Shown here one piece after another: positions 11,446 to 20,900 of a stretch of 64,000 nucleotides of DNA. The notes under the pieces are model-generated. The model saw nothing but the letters and a program-made list of their open reading frames with translations, searched no databases and was not told where the DNA came from. Position 1 is the stretch's first letter. Each line of letters begins with the position of its first letter. Origin of the DNA: Cristatella mucedo (Eukaryota > Bryozoa > Phylactolaemata > Cristatellidae); contig WPIO01000066.1 in NCBI GenBank assembly GCA_009760855.2, forward strand, positions 553,501 to 617,500, given 5' to 3'. The position numbers were made by a program, and so were the translations under genes.

Positions 11446-11728
11446 GACGATGAAACCGAACTGCTACTCATAGGACACCCTAAATTTTTCTGGGTTAGAA
11501 GGCTTTGCTTTTCTAAAAGCAGATGCGATTGTGAAAGATTGTGCTGAGCAGATTGTGCGACCATCACCACGTGTTCGAAATTTACGTGTCGCTTTCGACA
11601 GCTGCCTCAATTGCAAGAGGTTCATTCAGAAGACTGCTTTTAGATCTAGCCATCACGTCCGAACCCTATCCAAGATTAGGATATTTCCTTTACAGTGGCT
11701 AGTAAAAATTTAACTAGCTCCTTAGTTC

Positions 11729-12451
11729 TGTATCCAAGCTTGGTTCGGTTGGCTGGGAGAGGGCGGCTACAGCGTGTGTAAGGGTCACTGGCTAGGCCGG
11801 GGTCGGACCTACGGCATGGCTGGATGTGCGGTGATGTGAGGTTGACGGAACTCTTAGGTAGGAGAAGGAGGCCGAGTAAGTCGTGGTGTTGGAGGCTCCC
11901 GGTCTCGCCGAGTTATGCACCTGGATGGTTTTAGCTATGCTCCGGCGATGCGGTCACACGCGCAAGGCAACGAGTACCAAAGGCCCGAGCGGAGCTGGAT
12001 AACAAGTTCGTTGTTGAGTCTTGAATATTCGGAGTTCCCTGCGTAACGTGTTTGTGACCCCGCCCCGTGTGTTGGCGTCTTTCGGCGGAAGCTCTCCACT
12101 GTTCCGGACTTCTACTCGGTCCAACCCAGAATATTCAGCTTGCCGGGTCTTGTTCGGCGTACACTTGTACTCGTGGGGCGGAGGCCGGTGACGGTGGAAG
12201 CCGACTGACCAACTAACACGTTTGTTTGCGTTTGCTGCGTCGTCTTGCGCCCCTATAGTGTACTTTGTTTAGGACCCTGCCCGTAGAATTGTTTAGTTCC
12301 CCTGTTGTTGATGGCGCATCCGTTAGTATAAAAACGTTTAACCTGACGGCCGCTCGTCTTACGCTAGCTCAGCGGCATGGCGAGCGGCAGCGTGGTCGGA
12401 GTTTAGCGGGTTTGGCGGGAACTGGCCTTTGAACCCTGGCACTCGGCTACA
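11729..12451 (+). mobile_element. Solo LTR family A, copy 1 (723 bp) in LINE-B
   Basis: Begins TGTATCCAAG, ends CTCGGCTACA, with 4 bp GTTC on each side (11725-11728, 12452-12455). The empty site is visible in another LINE-B copy (reverse complement of about 53570-53600), which reads straight through CTTAGTTCTGTCTCGG. A TATAAAA box is at 12327-12333, about 120 bp before the right end, as expected for an LTR promoter. A second copy is at 54005-55078. Alternative: a Ginger-like DNA transposon, which also has TGT ends and 4 bp duplications. Confidence 0.78.
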
Positions 12452-13689
12452 GTTCTGTCTCGGCTTGATTATTGTAATTCCCTTTTGGCTGGGCTACCAA
12501 AGAAAGCATCTAGGCCACTGCAGCTGACTATGAATATGGCTGCAAGGCTAGCCTTCAAGTCCCAGAGGTTTGAGCACGTGTCTCCTTTGCTAAAACAGCT
12601 GGGATGGATGCAGGTAAAACGGATACAGAGCAAAGTTCTTACGCTGACCCACAAGGCCCGCCACGGCTTGGCTCCTTCGTACCTAGCTGTACTACTGCAC
12701 CAGTGTCAGCGTTTTCGTGCCCTCAAGTCCTGTGTGGACAAGATTAGCTGTTCCACTCCCCCGCCTAAAGACCGTTGGCAACAGAAGCTTCAGCTCTGCA
12801 GGTCCTAGACGGTGGAACTCGCTTCCACAATTCTTATGCAACGACAACTACTCTCCTACTGGCGACTATGGCTCATCCTTTTCAGCGGTCTTGAGCTGCT
12901 AATGCCATGCTAGTCACTACATAAACTGCTATCCCGACCCTGTAATGCTTCCCACTTTCTCTTTGTTGCGCGAGACGAAGTCTGTTGGGTACCGAATGCG
13001 TACCGAAAGCCGCTTAGGCTATGAGTGAGCTATACAAAACTCTCCTGAATAACACCCACATAGTCTATATGACTTTTTGGAGTAACAGACGGAGATACAT
13101 TACATTTCACAGGGAACTACTAAATGCTGACACAAATAGCTGCGTTTCTTGTTTCTTTTTAAATGTGGTCAAGTTAGGAGATGCCGTGCCGCATGTCAGG
13201 AGTGAGTTCCAGGCTTTGGGAGCATACGAACTAAAGGCACGGTCTCCAAAAAAACATTTAGATTCCGAAAAGCTGATGGTACGTGGTGTAGCTTGTTGGG
13301 GCAGTAGATCGGATAGGTAGGCTGGAGTCATAGAATGAAGGGACCTAAAAGTGAAAGACGAAACCTCGGAGTCGATGCTTTCCTTGACTGGGAGCAAGTG
13401 TAGGTCCGCGAGAAGTGGTGAGATGTGGCAACTGCAAATCTCACGACAGACAAGCCTAGCTGCAAAGCTTTTCGCCGGCTGTAAGCGAGTGATTGCACAG
13501 GCCGGTAGGCCAGCAAGCAGTGATTTACATAAGACGGGATGTCACAAATGCATGGATCAACTTAGATGTGGTTTCCCTGTCCAAAAAAGCCCGAATTTAG
13601 CAATATCAATGTAGTTGACAGTAGGCAGACTTGACTACGGAGAAGATTTGGTCGCCTGATGAAAGGTCACTTCGGTTTTGTTTCTCTTT

Positions 13690-14086
13690 TCTTTGTAATC
13701 ATCATGCACCAGCTTCATCACATATCTTCCGTTCGCTGGAAGTATGAATCCATTTCGCGAGGTTGATTGTAGTTCACATTTGTTTCTGTTGATACCTCGT
13801 ATCAATATTCCATCAGAAGACGAATCGGTTACAATCTCCTTTAGACTCCAGCACCCTAGGAAATCGGCACAATCATTTTGTTCCCATAGTGTTCATGGGC
13901 TTTTACTTGGAGGTGCGCCCTACTGCAGGTTTATCAACATCAGTAGTACGTATTTTCAGATGATTCTTCAAAGTTGCCATGGGGTATACAGAACATTTGA
14001 TGAATTTATTGCAGCGTCCACAGTGACCTAGCTCTTCTGTAATTCGATTCTTCCGCTCTGCGGCTTATTTCCAAACTGAAGACATG
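13690..14086 (-). pseudogene. hAT transposase, N-terminal BED zinc finger part
   Basis: Reverse-strand reading from the ATG at 14084-14086 starts MSSVWK, a stop, then AAERKNRITEELGHCGRCNK and, a little later, TLKNHLKIR. The Cys-x2-Cys ... Leu-x2-His-Leu spacing is that of a BED-type DNA-binding finger, which sits at the N-terminus of hAT transposases. It lies on the other side of the L2-A insertion from the catalytic part, on the same strand and in the right order. Confidence 0.65.
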
Positions 14087-14089
14087 GCT

Positions 14090-14453
14090 GAGAAGAAAAT
14101 TAATATTTTTTGGTGGCACAAGATCAATTTAAATAACGTCTTACTTAATATTTACAAAATTGCCCTTTCAGTTTTTGTCCAATTTGGTACAATTACCATA
14201 AAAACACCAAAGTATTTAAACGATTTAAAAATTTGTTTTCTGCTACATATCTTATATCTATAACCAACGTTGGAGCTCGAGTTGTACCTTTTTGTTTAAA
14301 AGCTTCCGTTGGAAACAGTAATACTGTTAGAAAAAGCAGCTGTTAACTGTTTTTAATTCTGGGTGAAAAATAGTTGTTATGCATTACAACTCGAATTATG
14401 GGGATTCACAAGTTCCTGTAAGCCAGCTTATAAAAATTGAAAATAAAATAAAA
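14090..14453. other. AT-rich end region of the hAT element
   Basis: AT-rich non-coding DNA upstream of the hAT ATG, with AACAGT/ACTGTT short repeats near 14310-14365. No gene. Confidence 0.45.
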
Positions 14454-14610
14454 TCCTAGCTGATTAAACAGCATCTTTTTGTATAGCGACAGAAGAGCCT
14501 TTACGGCTATCACCACCGCTTCCAGTGGCGATAAAGAATCGCCCACCGAAAGAATCGAACCCACAACCTCGGACCGAGGTCGTGAAAGCAACTGCCTTAC
14601 CTAGTATACT
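14454..14610 (-). mobile_element. SINE-1 copy
   Basis: Reverse complement of the SINE-1 unit: CCTAGCTGATTAAACAGC at the tail end, a B box reading GAATCGAACCC, ending around CTGCCTTACCTAGTA. A few 5' bases are missing. Confidence 0.85.
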
Positions 14611-16369
14611 TCGCTGTAATGGTTCGGCCGATCTGAGCGACGGTAAGGAAATCGTGATCAAATAACTGCACTGCTTAACGAGCTTCGGGCATTGGTCGCG
14701 AGCGCTCAAGCCATCTCGGGTGGCGGCTTGCATGGATGGCGTCCTCGACAATGCTCACTTCTTCAAATTGGTTCATGCATCGTGGCCACAGGTTCGTGCT
14801 AGAGAAACAATGAACAGCTCTGTAAACGCAACAATGAACTGCTTGGGGAGGACCCAATCGAGCAGCAGCACAATGAGGCAGACCTCAGGAGAGTATTGTG
14901 TCGTGCCGAACCGATTCTGCGTGTGCCGCCAGTTACTGTTGATGTGACACCCCCTACTTCTTTTAGCTAGGCAATTGACGCTGTGCACGACTGCTGCCAA
15001 CTCCGGTGATTCATCAAGCTGCTTTCACTTACGTGCACTTCGGGAGGAACACAGATTTGAGTCTCTTTACCCCTAACGCCCACGCATTCGACTCCATGAA
15101 ACTACACTGGATCTGCCACTGCCGGAGCCACAGTAACGCAACACCTAGTAGCAGATGATGGTTAGCCCATCTGAAGGCGACTGTGGGGAGCTTGACGGCA
15201 AGAGTGACTCGGAGGAGCATTTCAGCTGAGAGTAAAGTGAGGGTCTCTGCAGAGCGTGACGGCAAGAGCGACGCTGAGCAGCGTCACAGCGAGAACGACG
15301 GAAAGGACCGTGATGGCGTGAGCGATGCGGAACGAGTTGAACCTCGAGAGTGACGCGGCCGCATTGACATACCAGAAGTTACACAGGTCGCATTCCACAG
15401 TGATGGTGCATGAGCATGTAAAGCACGATGAGCATGTAAAGCCGACCATCGCGGCTCGCATGGAGGAGGCGACCTGCAAGAGCTGCCCGATGATTGATAT
15501 AGTAAGAAACTGCATTATTTCCAAGCGACGCCAAGAGCTTTCTCCTCGAGACCGCTCACAGCACGACTGTCCCCTGCTGCTTTCCCTCAAGTCCGCTTCG
15601 AGATACCTGTTTTCTCCTTCGTCTGTGTCGAAACTGCTGCTCTCTCCTGCGACTGCATCCGAAACTCCCGCACCAAGGTCGTGCCACTAATAGTAGGTGC
15701 TAATAGTATAAACTCCTCCGTGGCTAATAAACCCCGCCGATAAACCGCTGAGAGCTGGGGGCCGCGAGACTTAAGCGCCTATTCGGTGGCTGCCAAACAT
15801 GATGACCCCACCCCAGCTACAGTACATAACTACTATAGAAGCTATGACCCAGCTTAGCTCGACAGTTCGCTATGTCTAGCCGGTTGCTCGCCCCAAGGTC
15901 GTGCTGACGTAGTCTCGTGTGAGTTACTGTCACGTAGCACTCGTCACAGTTAAGAGTGTCGGAACCTTTTAACGTCGACCTTTACTTTGAAGCTGGTGGA
16001 GCCGAACGACAAGCGAAAGGATGGGCAAATACTGACGGTTCGGGGCCATCGCCGGCGGAGGAAGTTGGCCAGAGTGCCGGGCAACCGACGGCCATACAAA
16101 TTCAAGCCTCGAGCACCGCCCTCCCCTGTCAGGATGGCTGACTATTAGATTAATTGACATATCTATGGGGAAAAGATATTGTGTGTGCCCAATTAGATGT
16201 GCCCTCTGCTGCCGTTATAATTTTCGCGAACGCCTCACCTTGGGTCAGTGACTAAGCTGTTGATGTTGTGTGTGCCTGCTGCCAACTCCGGCGATTCATG
16301 GATTCTCACATATGTACGCTGTGGGAGGAATAAAGTTTGAGTCTCTTGTAACACAACAACTGCACGAGT
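14611..16369. other. Unassigned stretch with a pair of related 75 bp repeats
   Basis: Two related blocks (14989-15062 and 16276-16346) share CTGCTGCCAACTCCGG, GGGAGGAA and TTTGAGTCTCTT. The second contains GGAATAAAG then GAGTCTCTTGTAACA, resembling the end of an LTR. I could not find matching LTR starts or target duplications, so this is left unclassified. An open frame of 121 codons at 15325-15690 shows no recognised domain. Confidence 0.4.
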
Positions 16370-16553
16370 AGAGTTTTGAAACAACTGTAAGCACAACCTG
16401 ATTGCACAGGCCGACAGAACAGCAAGCAGTGAGTTACAAAAGTCAAGAAGGGACGTCACAGATGCATGGACCAATTTAGATATGGTATCCCTGTCTAAAC
16501 AAGCCCAAGTTTTAGCAACGTTAAGTAACTGAAAGTAGGCAGACTTGACCGTG
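16370..16553 (-). mobile_element. L2-A coding scrap
   Basis: Reverse-strand match to the C-terminal part of L2-A only ([19 protein letters not shown]), with no tail attached. Confidence 0.75.
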
Positions 16554-17466
16554 TATAGTCGTGTAGTAAAAAAAGGTTAGCTGATTCAAGTAGTTGATTA
16601 AAAGGGATATTTGGCATACATCGAACGAATAAGTTTCCACCAACTCTAAGGCAACAAGCCTAGAAACTTGGTCCGTTTTCTGCTCACTCACAATCGTGCC
16701 TCAAACTTCAGCCGGATTTAAGAATGTACACGGTAACCTTCACAGCACATGCAATATTCAAATAAGGTCCCTTTTAAGCAAACTATTTCAAACTATTTAT
16801 TTGTTTATAATAATGATTATTAGTCATTTGTATACAAACCTAATGCAACTAAATCTACATCCAGGCGCCTCACAATTCGAAGCAAGAAACGCAATAACCC
16901 AAGAGATCATCGTTGACTGGTAGTTAACAAAGAAAACGAACTGCAATCATCAGTTAAAAAAGCTGATTTTTCCAAATCCTTTTGCAAACTTCCGTACCCC
17001 TTGGAGGCAACCAAAGTCACAGCACTTTGAGAGGCTGAACGGCAGCATGGTGGGTAATCAAGCAGAGTTATTGGCACTCCAGGCTACTACTGCAACTGCT
17101 ACCAGTCAAAAGTCAGTTGGGCTGTGAACAATTCTGGTCCTGTGCCATATGACCATAGGCTGACTCAAGCTCTATGGGCAGCTACTTCAGAATGATTCAG
17201 AGACCAGTGTGACGCCACAGATACGATGCCGGTGAGCAGGTGATAGGGCCTCGCGATGACTCAATAGACTCGAGCTGGAGCTTTCATGTATCACATCAAC
17301 CAGTCGTTCATAGACCAGCATCCCGACTCTTGAGCGACACTGCTATTTGGATGGAGCTGGTTGAGACAAGTCAAGAAAACAAGCATCAGATGCAGACTCA
17401 ACGGCCCAGGAAGTCTCCCTGCCATAGAAACTGCATTTGCATGTACTGCCTCACTGGCAGACGACA
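16554..17466. other. Downstream flank / 3' UTR region of FBXO22
   Basis: Lies 3' of the FBXO22 stop codon on the minus strand. The reverse complement has AATAAA at 16796-16801, about 670 bp after the stop, a possible polyadenylation signal. No other gene seen. Confidence 0.4.
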
Positions 17467-17947
17467 TCAGTGGGCTGCTATCGATACCAGCAAGTATACG
17501 GATGAGTAACCCCTCGTTATACGCTCTAGGTAATTGACAGCGGGCGATGCCTTGGAGCGTTTTCGCGCAGGCGGATCTGTCGATTCGCTGCTGCCGGAGG
17601 ATGGCAGGTGCATGTGTCCGATCTCCCCATATCCGAAGAAGCCAAGCAGAGGCACACCTGGGAACACACGCATAAACTCGCGTGCTTCGAAGTTCCTCTC
17701 ACCATTGTAGTGGTACGAGCCACGCCCATTACAGGAGAACACCAGTGCAAACGCTGTAGCCTTGCTGCCCTGGGCAGTCAGAATTCCAGTTTCACGAAGC
17801 TTCACAAACAAGGACCGGACGTCGTTTTGCTCAAATACATCCGATTCAAGGACAACAGAAGCAACCTTTACTGAGTAACCGGAAATGATAAATCCTACCA
17901 ACGGGTAATTGGATGTCAAGTTTGAAGACGGCGTTCGGCCGAGATAC
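17467..17947 (-). CDS. FBXO22: FBXO22 exon 6 (FIST-C, stop)
   Basis: Acceptor TTTTTAATCTTTAG|G. The exon encodes [58 protein letters not shown] and ends [13 protein letters not shown] with TGA at 17467-17469. Between GYGEIG and the last strand lies a Ser/Pro-rich insert with a basic patch PPARKRSK that I do not know from vertebrate FBXO22. Confidence 0.9.
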
Positions 17948-20900
17948 CTAAAGATTAAAAATATAATCAGTAAGCAGACTATGCATGACCGCAACGAACA
18001 GATGGACAAAGCGTGTCACATAACAAATATTTTGCATACAAAACATTGAAGCCAGCATTTCGAATTGATTTACAAATTCTGCAGAGCCCAGCTGCAGAAG
18101 ATGCCAAGCTGGCTTGGTCCAGCGGTTAAGGTGCTCGCCCCACCAAGGTATGGCTGAGGTAATGGGCTCGAGCCCCGAGGCATAAGTGAAGCGACTGAAT
18201 AGTGATTAAGTTCTCTTAGGGTGCTATACAAATGAATTGGCATGGCACAAGATGGATATGGCAGTGGCTGATAACAGTGGAAAACTAATATTGAATATTC
18301 GAGATATAGGGGATCAGGAAGTAAAGGTCATAGAGACATACAGCCTATATACATGGTAAAAGAAGAAGAATAAGACAGGAAAGCTGAAAAACGAGGAAGA
18401 GCGGGAACGAGGAAGAGCAGGAACGAGAAAGAGTGGGAGCGAGAAGAGAAGTAGGAGAGAGAATAGCAAGGCATAGAGGGAAATAGAGAAAAATCATAAT
18501 AAAAAAAATGCATTTGATTATAGCGCCATCAAAGAACTGAATTCCTCTTGGCACTTTACACTTTCTGCAAAGGAAGCATGATCAAATGGTTAGTGATAGC
18601 ATGCTCAAAAAACAAGAATAACCAGGGTATTAAGGGTGACACAAAGGGTCAGCATGGGAGTATAGTTAGTGGCAGCATGCAGTGTCAGTACTCATGAGCA
18701 CATAAAGGACGAATCGCAGGGACCCACTAAATGCTGCCATAAATAGGTGGGTTTTTAAGTTTCTTTTTAAATGTGGAGATGTCGTGATGCAAGTCGCGAG
18801 TCAAGGCTTTGGGAGCATACGAACTAAATGCACGGTCTCCAAAGGATTTGAGGTTCGTACGAGGTGTAGGTAAACAAATAGATTCGGAAAAGCGGGTGGT
18901 ACGATGCCTGGTAGGGGGTAGATCTGATAGGCAGGCTGGAGCCAAAGAATGAAGGGACCTAAAAGTGAATGATACAACCTTTAAGTCGAAGGTTGTTCGA
19001 CTGGGAGCCAATGCAGGTCGTCGAGAAGTGGTATGATAAAGCAACTTCGTCGCTCACGACACACAAGCCTAGCTGCAGAGTTTAGCACCAGCTGTAAGCG
19101 CCTGATTGCATAGGCCGGTAGGCCAGCAAGCAGTGAGTTACAGCAGTCGAGACCGGATGTCACAAATGCATGCACCAATTTAGATGTAGTATCCCTGTCT
19201 AAACAAACCGACTTTTGGCAATGTTATGTAGCACAGGCATTAATCAAGGGTTAATCGCATGCACGGTATCAGGCTTAAATGAGCATGCAAAAGCAAACAA
19301 AACGACACAAGGGCTACATGTTAGTAAGACCACTGATTGGCAACATGCACCGAATGAGCAGGTGAGCTGTAAAGGCACACAAAAAAGAGAAACTCACAAG
19401 ATCACAGGAAAAGCTGAGTAGCATAGATCTACTTTTCACAGAGAAATACATGTTGCTGTCACAGGAGGTGGTCACACATTTAGGGAACATGCTCCTGACT
19501 TTGGCCGCATACAAACTGAAGGCACGGTCACCAGTTAGCCATGGAGAAGATGAAACAAAAACACAAAAAAGCTTTCAAACTTTAAGAGGACATCTAAATT
19601 ATAAGCTTATGGTGCCATCGCACACCAGAATCCGCTACAAGAAGAGCCTAGTCCAGTCCCAGGCTTGGAGTGTCCAATGAGAAAGAGTTTGCTCCTATCA
19701 TCGTTTAGTTTACGAAAATTGGCCGACATATAGAATCGAATGTCTGCAAGGATTCAGTTTATCGGTCTAGGCAGGAGATTCCAGAAGTTTAAATGACATT
19801 AAATAGGCCCGAATCACAATCCCCAGAAGTTGAGTATACATGGAGAACAGCAAAGGACCAAGGACGTGCCTTGGCAGCCAGAACAGATGAGCTGCCGAAT
19901 TTGGCGACAGACGATTATGGCCAACAAAGGCTGAGAGTGGTGAATAAAGAGAAGTATGGCATTCTGCAGCAGATTCCTAGGGTTTAGATGAACAATTTCA
20001 CTGGTATAATAATAATAATAATAATGCACGTGATAAAGCGCCCTCAGAGAACTCAATCTCTCTCTCTAGGCGCTTTACATTTGCTGCAAAGGGAAATGCA
20101 AATGAATGGTGAGTAACATCATGCTTGATAAACAAACAAAATGAATAACATGGTTAGGGGTGACATGCACAGGGTCAGCATGCAAATGTGGTTAATGGCA
20201 GCATGCACAGTGTCAGCACGCATAAGCACATCAAGGACAAATCACAGGGACCCACTAAATGCTGTCCTAAACAGGGGTGTTTTTAAGTTCTTTTTAAATG
20301 TGGTCAAGTCAGGAGATGTTCTGACGAAATTCGGGAGGGAGGGAGTTCCAGGCTTTAGGAGCATACAAACTAAATGCACGGTCTCCAAAGGATTTGAGGT
20401 GTGTATGATGTATTGGTAGACTGTTGGATTCCGAAAAGCGGGTGGTACGATGCTTGGCCTGGAGGGGGAGTGGATCTGAGTGATAGGCTGGAGCCAAAGA
20501 ATGATGTGACCTAAAAGTGAGCGACAAAACGGTATTGTCAGCATAGAAGTCATAGCCGATCCCATGGGCTCAATGTTCCTTTTCCTAAAGGCTTGGCGTT
20601 AGGAGACCAGCAAAGGACCAACAGCAAATCCCTGTGGGACTCCACAGGGGTCTGGTCAGCTGGATGAGACGTCACTATCACACGATAAGGACAGAACACG
20701 ATCGAAAAAGTAAGATTTGAACTGGGCCAGTACCTCGTCTACCAGATCATTTGCAGTTACCATTTGTTCCAGTATGATAGCCCGATCAATAACGTCAAAC
20801 GTAGCCGACAGATAGAGCAGAACAAGGAAAGAAACATTAACATTCTCCTAACTTCTTAGGATGTCGCTGGATAGACTGATGAGAGTAGTTTTAGCAGAGT

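Larger units (their letters stand above)
9190..13106 (+). mobile_element. LINE-B copy (L2-like), holding two solo LTRs
   Basis: 5'-truncated non-LTR retrotransposon. The endonuclease part has GDFNIHVD at 9481-9504 and the SDH motif at 9667-9675. The reverse transcriptase lies at about 10400-11060 (AAVRPILKKPG, ALLDLSAAFDASDHDVLLER, TCGVPQESVLDPLLFSIYTQ). Its active-site box reads FYAEDAQL instead of YADD. The C-terminal region follows at 12452-12850 (LGWMQVKRIQSKVLTLTHKA, GLAPSYLAVLL). The tail ends at 13106 (CTATACAAAACTCTCC ... GGAGATACATTA). Two LTRs interrupt it. Frame breaks at 9810, 10100 and 11025 add to the damage. Confidence 0.85.
8950..13677 (-). mobile_element. L2-A copy split by LINE-B
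   Basis: The 3' tail and 3' UTR are at 8950-9189 and stop at GGACGAATC. The rest of the same copy resumes at 13107 with TCACAGGGAACTACTAAATG and runs as reverse-strand C-terminal coding to 13677. In undisturbed copies these two borders are contiguous (GACGAATCACAGGGACCCAC), so the intervening 3.9 kb is a later insertion. Confidence 0.85.
7086..14400 (-). mobile_element. hAT transposon remnant split by nested insertions
   Basis: A single hAT element appears to run from about 7090 to 14340 on the minus strand, split at 8950-13677 by an L2-A copy with further insertions inside it. Both outer parts carry AACAGTT/ACTGTTTT-type subterminal repeats (7090-7235 on the left, 14310-14365 on the right). 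Removing the insertion leaves about 2.5 kb, a normal hAT length. N-terminal BED finger coding lies in the right part, catalytic and C-terminal coding in the left part, the expected order. I could not define exact terminal inverted repeats or the target duplication. Confidence 0.68.

Noticed and set aside
15325-15690. 121-codon plus-strand frame as a gene
   Set aside because: No recognisable domain, and it lies between unclassified repeat blocks.
14944-16357. One 1.4 kb solo LTR starting TGTGACACCC and ending at GTAACA
   Set aside because: No matching duplication at the two ends; too long and no second copy in the window.
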